The notes under the pieces are model-generated. The model had not been told where the DNA came from and did no database searches. It was given only the letters and a program-made list of their open reading frames with translations. DNA of 64,000 nt from Algoriphagus machipongonensis (GTDB lineage: Bacteria > Bacteroidota > Bacteroidia > Cytophagales > Cyclobacteriaceae). Location of the stretch: assembly GCF_000166275.1 (NCBI RefSeq), contig NZ_CM001023.1:3847001-3911000 (forward strand), written 5' to 3'. The position numbers and the translations under genes are program-made. Below, piece by piece: positions 25,403-35,300 of the stretch; position 1 is the first letter of the stretch, and each line of letters begins with the position of its first letter.

Positions 25403-26830
25403 TTGGAAAAATTCATTTCATTCGACGAAATAAAAAAATCGCTCGAAAAGAAGGAAACGGATTGTCGCTCGATAGTCCAATATTACTTAACCAACATTCA
25501 GACGAAGGCGCATCTCAACGCCTTCGTCGAAGTTTATGAGCAATCTGCTTTGAGTCAAGCTGATTTGATAGATCAGAAGCTTGAAGAAGGTAAAGCTGGT
25601 AAGCTTGCAGGCATGGTGATCGGTATCAAAGATGTACTTTGTTACGAGGGACATGAATCCAATGCCTCTTCAAAAATCCTAGAAAATTTTGAATCTCAAT
25701 TTACAACAACCGCAATTCAGCGTTTGATTGATGAAGATGCTATTATTTTAGGTAGACTTAATTGTGACGAGTTTGGAATGGGAAGTTCCAATGAAAATTC
25801 GGCGCATGGAAAAGTTCTTAATGCAGCAGATGAAAGCAGAGTACCTGGAGGTTCTTCTGGAGGTTCAGCTGTTGCCGTTCAGGCAAATCTTTGCACAGCT
25901 TCTCTTGGAACAGACACAGGAGGTTCCGTAAGACAACCAGCCGCTTTTACTGGAGTAATCGGGATGAAACCTACCTATTCAAGAATTTCTCGATGGGGAC
26001 TGATTGCCTATGCATCCTCTTTTGACACCATTGGTATATTTTCCAAAACTGTCAAAGACAATGCACTATTATTGGAGATTATGGCAGGTCATGATGAAAA
26101 TGACAGCACTTCTTCCAGAAAGCCAGTCTTTCCTTACAGCCAATTACTCCATTTCGACAAAAAAGCAAAAGTTGCCTTTTTAAAAGAGACCTTAGAATCA
26201 CCAGCACTTCAACCAGAAATCAAAGCTAACACATTGGCTATTTTGGAGAAGTTAAAGTCTGAAGGCCATGAAGTTAAGGAAGTGGAATTCCCTCTTTTGG
26301 ATTACCTACTACCAACCTATTATATTTTAACGACGGCCGAGGCAAGCTCCAACTTATCTCGTTTTGATGGTGTGAAATACGGTTACCGAACTCCAAATGC
26401 TCACAACTTGGAGAGCATGTACAAATTGACTAGAAGCGAGGGATTTGGTGATGAAGTCAAAAGAAGAATAATGCTAGGTACTTTTGTGTTAAGTGCCAGT
26501 TACCATGACGCATATTTTACCAAGGCTCAGAAAGTCAGAAGATTAATAAAAGAGTATACTGAGAATCTTTTAAATGATTTTGATTATATTATAATACCAA
26601 CTACCCCATCCACGGCGTTTAAGTTTGGGGAACATAGTGGAGATCCTGTCGCGATGTACCTTGAGGATTTATTCACGGTTCAAGCCTCAGTTTCTGGTGT
26701 ACCGGCCATATCCATTCCAAATGGAAAGGATGCTCAGGGGATGCCTATAGGACTGCAAGTCATTTGCAATTCGTTTAAAGAGGCAGAACTTTTTGCTTTT
26801 AGTAATTATCTTAGTGAATTAACGTCTTAA
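25403..26830 (+). CDS. gatA: Asp-tRNA(Asn)/Glu-tRNA(Gln) amidotransferase subunit A
   Basis: 475 residues with a TTG start. The amidase-signature triad is complete: K76 (GIKDV), S151 (GGSSGGSAVA) and S175 (GTDTGGSVRQPA). It releases ammonia from glutamine for the GatB subunit to convert misacylated Glu-tRNA(Gln) or Asp-tRNA(Asn). gatB and gatC are not in the window, which is common in Bacteroidota. It sits between tatA and the lytic transglycosylase gene with gaps of 18 and 15 bases, so the three are probably one transcript. Confidence 0.95.
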   Translation: MEKFISFDEIKKSLEKKETDCRSIVQYYLTNIQTKAHLNAFVEVYEQSALSQADLIDQKLEEGKAGKLAGMVIGIKDVLCYEGHESNASSKILENFESQFTTTAIQRLIDEDAIILGRLNCDEFGMGSSNENSAHGKVLNAADESRVPGGSSGGSAVAVQANLCTASLGTDTGGSVRQPAAFTGVIGMKPTYSRISRWGLIAYASSFDTIGIFSKTVKDNALLLEIMAGHDENDSTSSRKPVFPYSQLLHFDKKAKVAFLKETLESPALQPEIKANTLAILEKLKSEGHEVKEVEFPLLDYLLPTYYILTTAEASSNLSRFDGVKYGYRTPNAHNLESMYKLTRSEGFGDEVKRRIMLGTFVLSASYHDAYFTKAQKVRRLIKEYTENLLNDFDYIIIPTTPSTAFKFGEHSGDPVAMYLEDLFTVQASVSGVPAISIPNGKDAQGMPIGLQVICNSFKEAELFAFSNYLSELTS

Positions 26831-26845
26831 ATCTGAAATAAACCC

Positions 26846-28237
26846 ATGAAAAAAACCTGGTTCAATTCTATCCTACTTGCGATTTTCACATGTACGATCC
26901 CTTTGTCTCAGGTATATTCACAAGACGACCAAAACGTCGTTTCGGGGCCTAATTTAGATGAAGAGGTAATGCCAAATTACCACTACGAGTACATTCCAGA
27001 TTTCACATATGAAGAAATAGAAGAGCGGATTTCCAACATGGAAACAAAAATGCCCTTCGAACTGAATGATCGTATTTTTTCATTTATCCAATATTTCACC
27101 GTTCGAAACCGTGATTATACCAAAATGGTTTTGGCGAGAAAAGACTTGTTTTTTGACCTTTTTGATGAAACGCTTCGGAAGCATGAAATGCCTGAAGAGA
27201 TCAAATATCTATCTATAATCGAATCTGGGCTTGACCCTCAAATCCGTTCCCGAGTTGGGGCAATGGGACTATGGCAGTTTATGCCCGCCACCGGCAGAAT
27301 GTATGGTATGCAAGTGTCTCATCACGTAGATGATCGTATGGATCCAGAAATGGCGACTGATGCAGCTGCCAAATATCTAAAGTCCCTTTATCGCATGTTT
27401 GGAGATTGGGAGGTTGCCATGGCGGCATATAATTGTGGTCCTGGAAATGTCCGAAAAGCAATCAGAAGATCCGGTGGAAAAAAGACATTTTGGGAAATCT
27501 ATAATTACTTACCAAGGGAGACAAGAGGTTATGTACCTCAAGTTCAGGCCATGCTTTATATACTTAATCACCTAGAGGAGCATAACTTAAATCTGGAGGA
27601 TCCAACCTATTATAGAGAAACTGAAAAAATCAGATTTGACCGAGCGCTAAGTTTAGAAAAACTAGCGGAGTTGACTGATTTATGTACAAAAGATTTAGAA
27701 AGCTTAAACCCTTCCATTAAATACGGAAAGCTTCCAGAAGAAAAGCGTTCTATGGAATTAAGAATCCCAAAAGCGAAGGCAGATTTTATCAAGCAAAACC
27801 TCGCTTGGATCAGTGATTCATTAAATAATAACCCGACCACCTACCTTACCGATAATGGGAAGTTTCTTTTGAAGCCGATTGAAGACATTGAGGAAGAACA
27901 ACTGGAAGCCTATATTTATCGCGTGAGATCAGGTGATGTGTTAGGAAAAATTGCTTCTCGGAATGGAGTATCAGTTTCCCAATTAAAATCCTGGAACAAC
28001 TTACACTCAAACCTAATCCGAGTAGGGCAGAAACTGACAATTTATTCTGGAAACGGGCCTGTTTTTGCAGAAACCAGAACCAACTCATCTGGTCAGCTAT
28101 TATATACTGTTCGCCCCGGTGATTCTCTGTGGATCATCTCTAAAAAACACGCTGGCTTGACCGTAGAACAAATAAAAAGGCTAAACAACCTGAATAGCAA
28201 CAACATAAAGCCTGGACAAAAGCTCATAATCGGTTAA
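26846..28237 (+). CDS. Membrane-bound lytic transglycosylase D-like protein with two LysM domains
   Basis: 463 residues. Signal peptide (1-25, VYS-Q); SLT domain (about 95-230) with the catalytic Glu in YLSIIESGLDP followed by GAMGLWQFMPATGRMYG and AAYNCGPGNV; then two LysM repeats, about 350-395 (YRVRSGDVLGKIASRNGVS) and 417-463 (YTVRPGDSLWIISKKHAGL). It cleaves the MurNAc-GlcNAc bond of peptidoglycan to give 1,6-anhydro ends, in the periplasm. Two LysM domains and this length fit MltD. Close upstream spacing suggests co-transcription with gatA. Confidence 0.93.
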   Translation: MKKTWFNSILLAIFTCTIPLSQVYSQDDQNVVSGPNLDEEVMPNYHYEYIPDFTYEEIEERISNMETKMPFELNDRIFSFIQYFTVRNRDYTKMVLARKDLFFDLFDETLRKHEMPEEIKYLSIIESGLDPQIRSRVGAMGLWQFMPATGRMYGMQVSHHVDDRMDPEMATDAAAKYLKSLYRMFGDWEVAMAAYNCGPGNVRKAIRRSGGKKTFWEIYNYLPRETRGYVPQVQAMLYILNHLEEHNLNLEDPTYYRETEKIRFDRALSLEKLAELTDLCTKDLESLNPSIKYGKLPEEKRSMELRIPKAKADFIKQNLAWISDSLNNNPTTYLTDNGKFLLKPIEDIEEEQLEAYIYRVRSGDVLGKIASRNGVSVSQLKSWNNLHSNLIRVGQKLTIYSGNGPVFAETRTNSSGQLLYTVRPGDSLWIISKKHAGLTVEQIKRLNNLNSNNIKPGQKLIIG

Positions 28238-28360
28238 TTCCCCAAACTGAATTTTATTGTTTTTTAACAGGTGAATGCACTGGTTTTAAATTTTTAAGTA
28301 AACCAGAATTGTTATTTTTAGGTTTCTACCTTTAGGGAACAAAAGATCAATCAATACATT

Positions 28361-29458
28361 ATGAGAGCTTTAAAATATATTTTAGTCGCCTTTTCATTTG
28401 GGATTTTATTTTCCTCATGCGAGGAAGGTTCTGGTGATTATGACAGTTCAAAACCAAAAGCCCGAGGAACAATTGGGGAAATTATTTTAGTCATTGACTC
28501 TACAAAATGGGCTGGGCCTGTGGGTGATGAACTGAAAGATATTTTTGAAGCCGACCTTCCTGGAATGATCCGTTCGGAACCTAGATTCAAAGTAAACCGG
28601 GTGGACCCACGAGCTATGACTCGAATGCTCAAAATGTCTACAAATCTTATTTATGTGACAACCTTTGATGATAAAGGTGGAGCAAGTCAAGTAATCAACT
28701 CCCAATTCTCCAAAGCTTCAAAAGACAAGGCGGAAGCTGATCCAAGCCTCTTCCAATTGAGAATGGAGGATGAATATGCGAGAGGACAAGAGGTACTATA
28801 CTTATTTGGAAATACTGAAGACGAACTAGTCGCCAACTTGAGAAAGAACAAACAGCGATTGATCAATCTTTTTGAAGTTAGAGAAAGAGGAAGATTAGAG
28901 AAAATTATTCTTGCAAGAAAAAATACTGCTGCCTTACATGAGGCTGAAACTAATCTGGGCATTAAAATCAATGTTCCAGCTTCCTATCAAGTAGTAAAAA
29001 GTAAGCCTGGCTTTCTATGGGTAAGACAACCTACGCCGACGGCAAATAGAGCCGATATTAGCCTGTTTTTTTATGAAACTGACTATGTAGCTGAGGAACA
29101 AACCTTTCCAGAAAATATTGTCAAGTTAAAAGATGAAATCACCAAGAATGAGATTTTTGGAGACCCCGAAGATCCAACCTCTTTTATGGTTTCTGAAAAA
29201 CAAATCCCCCCAGCTTTCCGAAACATGGTGATAAATGATAATTTTACTACCGAAATCAGGGGTTCTTGGAAAACTAACAATATCAGCATGGGAGGAACCT
29301 ACTTAGGTTACCTCATGGTAGATGAAAAGAAAGGGAAGCTGTATTATATGGAAGGCTTTGTGTTTTACCCAAATGAAGTTCATAGGGACGCACTGCGTGA
29401 AATTGAAACAATCCTTTTAAATACTGATGTTAGTTGGACGCAAGAGCAAGGATCCTGA
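28361..29458 (+). CDS. DUF4837 lipoprotein
   Basis: 365 residues with a lipoprotein signal ending LFSS-C20. After a short linker come KARGTIGEIILVIDSTKWAGPVGDEL and RSEPRFKVNRVDPRAM, segments I associate with DUF4837, a family found mainly in Bacteroidota with no established function. No catalytic motif is seen. It is preceded by 123 bases without a gene, in which a TACCTTTA sequence at 28327-28334 is a near match to a -7 element but lacks a -33 partner. The malic enzyme gene follows 22 bases later. Confidence 0.8.
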   Translation: MRALKYILVAFSFGILFSSCEEGSGDYDSSKPKARGTIGEIILVIDSTKWAGPVGDELKDIFEADLPGMIRSEPRFKVNRVDPRAMTRMLKMSTNLIYVTTFDDKGGASQVINSQFSKASKDKAEADPSLFQLRMEDEYARGQEVLYLFGNTEDELVANLRKNKQRLINLFEVRERGRLEKIILARKNTAALHEAETNLGIKINVPASYQVVKSKPGFLWVRQPTPTANRADISLFFYETDYVAEEQTFPENIVKLKDEITKNEIFGDPEDPTSFMVSEKQIPPAFRNMVINDNFTTEIRGSWKTNNISMGGTYLGYLMVDEKKGKLYYMEGFVFYPNEVHRDALREIETILLNTDVSWTQEQGS

Positions 29459-29480
29459 CCCAAACTAACTTAGAGCTTAT

Positions 29481-31751
29481 ATGGCAATTAAAATCCGCAA
29501 AGAGGACGCGCTCAATTACCACCAACAAGGAACACCCGGTAAAATTGAGGTAATACCCACAAAACCTCTTTCGAGTCAAATGGATTTGGCTCTCGCCTAT
29601 TCGCCGGGAGTGGCAGAACCATGCAAAGAAATTGCATCAAATCCCGAAAACGCATATAAATACACCGCAAAGGCCAATCTGGTAGGAGTAATCTCCAATG
29701 GATCAGCAGTTCTTGGACTAGGTAATATTGGAGCTGCAGCCTCCAAGCCTGTGATGGAAGGGAAAGGCGTTTTATTCAAGAAATTTGCCGGTATTGATGT
29801 TTTCGATATTGAAATAGACGAAAAAGATCCAAAAAAACTTATCCAGACTATTAAGTCCTTGGAGCCTACTTTTGGAGGTATAAACCTGGAAGATATCAAG
29901 GCTCCAGAATGCTTTGAAATCGAGAAAACCCTAAAACGGGAAATGAATATACCTGTCATGCATGATGATCAGCATGGCACGGCCATTATTTCTGGAGCAG
30001 CCTTATTAAACGCTCTTGAAATCGTAGGTAAAGACATTTCTGAAATTCAGCTTGTAGTCAACGGTGCTGGAGCTGCAGCTATTTCCTGTACTCGGTTTTA
30101 TGTATCTCTAGGAATCAAAAGAGAGAACATAGTTTTATGTGACATCGACGGCATTCTAAGAGAAGACCGTGCAGATTTAGATGAAATAAGAAAAGAATTC
30201 GCTACTTCAAGAGATCTTAATAGCTTGAGCGATGCGATGAAAGGTGCTGATGTTTTCTTGGGTCTTTCTGCAGGTAATGTAGTAAGCCAGGAGCAGCTCA
30301 GATTGATGGCACCTAACCCTATTGTTTTTGCTTTGGCAAATCCTGACCCTGAAATCACTTATGACCTAGCGGTTGCTGCTAGAGAAGATTTGATCATGGC
30401 TACAGGTAGATCTGACCATCCCAATCAGGTGAATAATGTTTTAGGATTTCCTTACATTTTCCGTGGAGCTTTGGACGTAAGAGCTACTTCTATTAATGAA
30501 GAAATGAAGCTTGCTGCTGCCCATGCAATTGCAAAATTGGCAAAAGAGCCAGTTCCAGATATTGTTAATAAGGCCTATGGAGAGAGTAAACTTGGATTTG
30601 GTAAACTTTATCTAATTCCAAAACCACTAGACCCAAGGTTGATCACGACCATTGCGCCCGCGGTGGCGAAAGCAGCCATGGACTCAGGAATAGCCAAAAA
30701 CCCGGTTAAAGATTGGGATGCTTACGAATTAGAACTTCAAGAAAGAATCGGTATCGATCAGCGTTTGATGTCAGTGGTGATAGCAAGAGCGAAGAAAGAT
30801 CCAAAGCGTGTGGTATTTGCTGAAGCGGATAATAGAAAAATACTCAAAGCGGCACAGATGATTCGCGATGAGAAAATTGCAAATCCGATCTTACTTGGTA
30901 ATAAGGAGAGAATCCTAACACTTATTGAAGAGAATTCTTTAGACCTTCAAAATGTCACCATCATCGACCCAATGGAGGAAACGAAGATGCTTTCTCAGTT
31001 TACAGAAATTCTTTATAAAAAGCGTCAGCGAAAAGGTATGACACCTGGAGATGCCAGCAGATTGGTTACCCAGCGAAATTACTTTGGAGCTATGATGGTG
31101 GAAACTGGCTTGGCAGACGCATTTATTTCAGGTTTGACAAGGGATTATCCTAAAACAATCCTGCCTTCCTTACATACGATTGGGGTAAAACCAGGCACAA
31201 AGAGAGTAGCGGGTATGTATATCATGAATACCGATAAGGGCCCTTACTTCTTCGCCGATGCTACGGTTAATTTAAACCCAACCGCAGAAGAGTTGGTCGA
31301 AATTATTGGGTTGACTGCTGATGCAGTGAAGTTCTTCAATATCGAACCAAGAATCGCTGTTCTTTCTTACTCTAATTTTGGTTCTGCCAAGGGAGATATC
31401 GCAGAAAAAATGGCCAAAGCCACTGCACTCGCTAAAGAAAGATACCCAGATTTGATCATTGAAGGTGAAATGCAGGCTAATGTCGCTCTGAATGAAGAAA
31501 TTCAAAAAGAGGTTTACCCATTCTCTGCATTGACCAATAAAAAAACCAATACACTTATCTTCCCAGATTTAAGTTCTGGTAACATAGCTTATAAATTACT
31601 TGCTGAGTTAGGAAGCTCAGAAGCTATTGGGCCAATTCTTTTAGGCATGAACAAACCGGTACATATTCTTCAATTAGGTAGTTCTATACGTGAAATTGTC
31701 AATATGGTGGCTGTTGCCGTTGTTGATGCTCAATCCACTGACTTACCATGA
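29481..31751 (+). CDS. maeB: NADP-dependent malic enzyme fused to a phosphotransacetylase-like domain
   Basis: 756 residues. The N-terminal malic enzyme part (about 1-430) shows SSQMDLALAYSPGVAEPC, the metal/substrate stretch VMHDDQHGTAIISGAALLNAL and a Rossmann segment VNGAGAAAISC. The C-terminal part (about 435-756) is phosphotransacetylase-like (RVVFAEADNRKILKAAQ). This matches MaeB, which converts malate to pyruvate, CO2 and NADPH; the extra domain is regulatory, sensing acetyl-CoA, in known cases. The stop overlaps the ruvA start by 4 bases. Confidence 0.95.
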   Translation: MAIKIRKEDALNYHQQGTPGKIEVIPTKPLSSQMDLALAYSPGVAEPCKEIASNPENAYKYTAKANLVGVISNGSAVLGLGNIGAAASKPVMEGKGVLFKKFAGIDVFDIEIDEKDPKKLIQTIKSLEPTFGGINLEDIKAPECFEIEKTLKREMNIPVMHDDQHGTAIISGAALLNALEIVGKDISEIQLVVNGAGAAAISCTRFYVSLGIKRENIVLCDIDGILREDRADLDEIRKEFATSRDLNSLSDAMKGADVFLGLSAGNVVSQEQLRLMAPNPIVFALANPDPEITYDLAVAAREDLIMATGRSDHPNQVNNVLGFPYIFRGALDVRATSINEEMKLAAAHAIAKLAKEPVPDIVNKAYGESKLGFGKLYLIPKPLDPRLITTIAPAVAKAAMDSGIAKNPVKDWDAYELELQERIGIDQRLMSVVIARAKKDPKRVVFAEADNRKILKAAQMIRDEKIANPILLGNKERILTLIEENSLDLQNVTIIDPMEETKMLSQFTEILYKKRQRKGMTPGDASRLVTQRNYFGAMMVETGLADAFISGLTRDYPKTILPSLHTIGVKPGTKRVAGMYIMNTDKGPYFFADATVNLNPTAEELVEIIGLTADAVKFFNIEPRIAVLSYSNFGSAKGDIAEKMAKATALAKERYPDLIIEGEMQANVALNEEIQKEVYPFSALTNKKTNTLIFPDLSSGNIAYKLLAELGSSEAIGPILLGMNKPVHILQLGSSIREIVNMVAVAVVDAQSTDLP

Positions 31752-32347
31752 TAGATTATTTACACGGGAAACTCGTTTTTAAAGACCCCACTTATGTACT
31801 AATTGATGTAGGAGGAATTGGCTACCATGTCAAAATCTCCCTACAGACTTATAGCCAAATCAAGGATGAGGAGCAAATCAAGCTCCTCACCTACCTTCAT
31901 ATTAAAGAGGATGCTCATACACTCTATGGCTTTAAGAATGCTGATGAGAAAAGACTTTTTTTATTGTTGATTTCCATCAATGGGGTAGGTCCAAATACTG
32001 GATTAATGATCCTCTCCTCTTTAAGTACTGAGGAAATAGAACAATCCATTCTTTCGGGAGATGTGGCTACTATTCAGCATGTTAAAGGAATAGGTGCAAA
32101 GACAGCCCAACGAATCATTCTGGAATTAAAGGATAAAGTTGGAAAAGCTACTGATTCCAGTTCGGGAGATTCTCAAGTTGGATTTTTAAATGCACACAAT
32201 AATCTACGTGAGGAAGCGTTAAAGGCATTAATCACGTTGGGATTCCCAAAAACTGCTGCTGAAAAAAACATCAGGGCTGTTTTGAAAAAAACCACGGGAG
32301 AAATTTCTTTAGAAGAATTAATTAAAGCATCTTTAAAGACACCATAA
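31748..32347 (+). CDS. ruvA: Holliday junction branch migration protein RuvA
   Basis: 199 residues, normal length. The N-terminal OB fold (1-62, MIDYLHGKLVFKDPTYVLIDVGGIGYHVKIS) is followed by two helix-hairpin-helix motifs (LLISINGVGPNTGLMIL and VKGIGAKTAQRIILELKDK) and the C-terminal RuvB-contacting domain III (about 150-199). The tetramer grips the four-way junction and works with RuvB and RuvC, which are not in the window. It overlaps maeB by 4 bases and is 12 bases from sprA. Confidence 0.97.
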   Translation: MIDYLHGKLVFKDPTYVLIDVGGIGYHVKISLQTYSQIKDEEQIKLLTYLHIKEDAHTLYGFKNADEKRLFLLLISINGVGPNTGLMILSSLSTEEIEQSILSGDVATIQHVKGIGAKTAQRIILELKDKVGKATDSSSGDSQVGFLNAHNNLREEALKALITLGFPKTAAEKNIRAVLKKTTGEISLEELIKASLKTP

Positions 32348-32359
32348 TTTGAAGCTGCA

Positions 32360-35300
32360 TTGAACTTTCGGAAGTTACTGACTTTTTGCAGGAGGAAGTA
32401 TTTCGGTGGTTTGCCCAAATATTTCACTCTCTTTGGGTTTATTCTGGCCTTTTCTACTTCCCAGGCTCAACAAACCGATACCGATAGCATCCAATCGCGA
32501 ATCGATTCTCTTAATCTTAGGAGAATGGCTCCCTCATTTTTGCTTTGGCAAAATATGAGGACAAATCCTCTGTACCCTACCCGGAACCCATTCTTAGTAC
32601 CTTCCTCCCCATTTTTACCTAAAAGTTTAACCAATCAAAATGTACAAGTTTTGGTGGACTCCACCTTACGTTACAATGTGGTTGAAGAAGTGGATAGTAC
32701 TCGGCTGGGGAATGAGCAGGAATATGATTTTGAAGAGTTTTCGAAAATTCAAGAATACAAAGTTAGGCAGGACTATTGGAGAAGCAGAGCACGAGGCGGT
32801 GATGGTGAAAGCGCAGTAGAAGGAAGAGGTTTAATTCCACCTCTCACAGTAAGTCCCTCATTTGACAGAATCTTTGGTGGAAGTGAAATTAATATTGTCC
32901 CCACCGGTTATGTCAATTTAGATTTTGGGGCAATATTCCGAAGAGTTGACAACCCTACCCTACCCATTAGGCAGCAACAAAATGGAGGCTTTAACTTTGA
33001 TCAGCAGATTCAGATGGCTGTCAATGGGTCTTTAGGCGAGAAAATGAAAATTGGGGCAAATTTTGACTCCAATAATTCTTTCGACTTCCAAAATCAACTT
33101 AAGGTAGAGTACGACGGATTCCAGGAAGACATCATCAAATCCATTGAAATCGGTAATGTCAGTATGCCTGTTCAAAACCGGTTGATTCAAGGGGCACAAA
33201 ACCTTTTTGGAGTAAAAACACAGTTACAATTCGGGAAGTTGAATGTCACTGCCGTAGCCTCCACCCAAAGAGGAAGAAGAGACGAATTGGTTATTGATGC
33301 CAATGGACAAGGTCGAACATTTGATATTCAAGCATCTAAATACGATGAAAATCGACATTTCTTTTTAGCCCATTTCTTCCGAGATAATTACGAACGCTGG
33401 CTTAGAGGTTTGCCTCAGGTACTTTCCGGTGTAAATGTCACCAGAATAGAGGTTTATATCATGAACCGAGCCTCAAACACGGAGACATTAAGAAACTTTG
33501 CTGCATTCATGGACTTGGGTGAAGGACAGACATTATTAAACCCTAACAACCCAAATATTGGCATGGGGACTCCTGGAGCACCTGCTGCGAACGGCTCAAA
33601 TAATCTTTTTAGGAACATCTCCCAGAATCCATCATTTAGACCCTTTGACACGGGCTCTAGGGCAATGGAATCAAGCCTTGGGATTAGGAAAGGAGTAGAT
33701 TTCGAACAAATAAATGGTGCTAGAAAATTAGCCCCTACTGAATTTTATTTTAATGCTCAATTAGGCTACCTCTCTCTTTTTAGAAAGCTGCAGAATGATG
33801 AGGTTCTTGCTGTATCCTTTGAATACACTTACAATGGGCAAGTGTATAAAGTGGGTGAATTGACAGAAGATTATCAAAACCGTCAAGAGGATGAACTGAT
33901 ATTCTTAAAGCTATTACGCCCTGCCAGAATTAACCCAAGAGTTCCGACATGGGATTTGATGATGAAAAACGTTTACAACCTAAACGCAAATCAACTTCTA
34001 AGAGAAGGGTTCCAACTCCAAGTTATATATAGAGATGACAGAACCGGCTTAGATAACCCTTCCTTACTTGAAGGAAAAAATGTCAAGGACAAACCCTTAA
34101 TCAGGCTAACGGGACTGGATAATCTAAATCCGCAAAATGACCCTGCCCCTGATGGTAATTTTGACTTTGTAGAAGGACTAACCATGCTATCAGATCGGGG
34201 TTTATTAATATTCCCAGTTTTGGAGCCATTCGGCTCAAACCTTGAAAAATACTTTGAACCCGAAGAGATCGTCCTAAAGGACAAATATGTATTTGACACT
34301 CTTTATAGAACCACACAAGCTGATGCTCAGCTAGTCACCAGGCTGGATAAATACTTTATTAAAGGTAGACTTACTGCAGGCTCGGCCTCAGAAATTCAAC
34401 TGCCTGGTTTAAATATTTCACCTGGATCCGTCATCGTTTCTGCAGGTAATATTCCATTGACAGAAGGGGTAGATTATACAATTGATTACAATGTAGGTCG
34501 AGTGGTCATCATCAATGATGCAATTCTTCAATCAGGAAAGAAAATTGCCATCAGTTTTGAAAAAGCAGATCTCGTTTCCTTCCAAACCAGAAGTTTACTG
34601 GGTACTCGACTAGAATATCTCTTCAATGATAAATTTAACTTAGGAGGTACATTCTTATACCTCAATGAAAGGCCGAATGTCACGAGGATTGCAACAGGAA
34701 ACGAAACTCTAAGAAATAGCCTTTGGGGTTTAGATGCCAACTTTAATGATGAGTCCAGGTGGTTAACCAAGCTTGCAGACGCTTTACCATTTACCGACAC
34801 AAAAGAGCAATCACTGGTTCAATTCAGTGGAGAATTTGCTCATTTAATCCCTGGCACGTCTAATAAAGTAGATGGAGATCAAGCATCTTACATTGATGAT
34901 TTTGAGGCCGCAGTTACCCCATTTAATTTAGGAGGAGCAGCGAATCAAAACTGGAAGCTTTCTTCTACCCCAGAAACTCCTGACGATCGTTTTGACCTAA
35001 GCAATCAAACCGAGGATATGCTTGGGGCTACCTACCGAAGAGCACGATTGGCATGGTACAATATTGACAACATCTTTTACAGAGAAAGTGGCCCTGGAGT
35101 CCCCACAAATATAACTAGAGAGGATCGTAGGAATCACTATGTGAGAAGGGTTGTACCACAAGAAATCTTCCCTCAGCAAGACAGAACGGTAATTATTACT
35201 CCTGAACCTCTTTTCGAAATGGCCTATTTCCCAAGTGAGCGAGGAATGTATAATTACAACACCAATCTTAATTTTGACGGTTTACTTCCTGAACCTAAAA

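Noticed and set aside
28327..28334. TACCTTTA before the DUF4837 gene as a promoter
   Set aside because: One mismatch and no -33 element at 19-21 bases; not strong enough to list.
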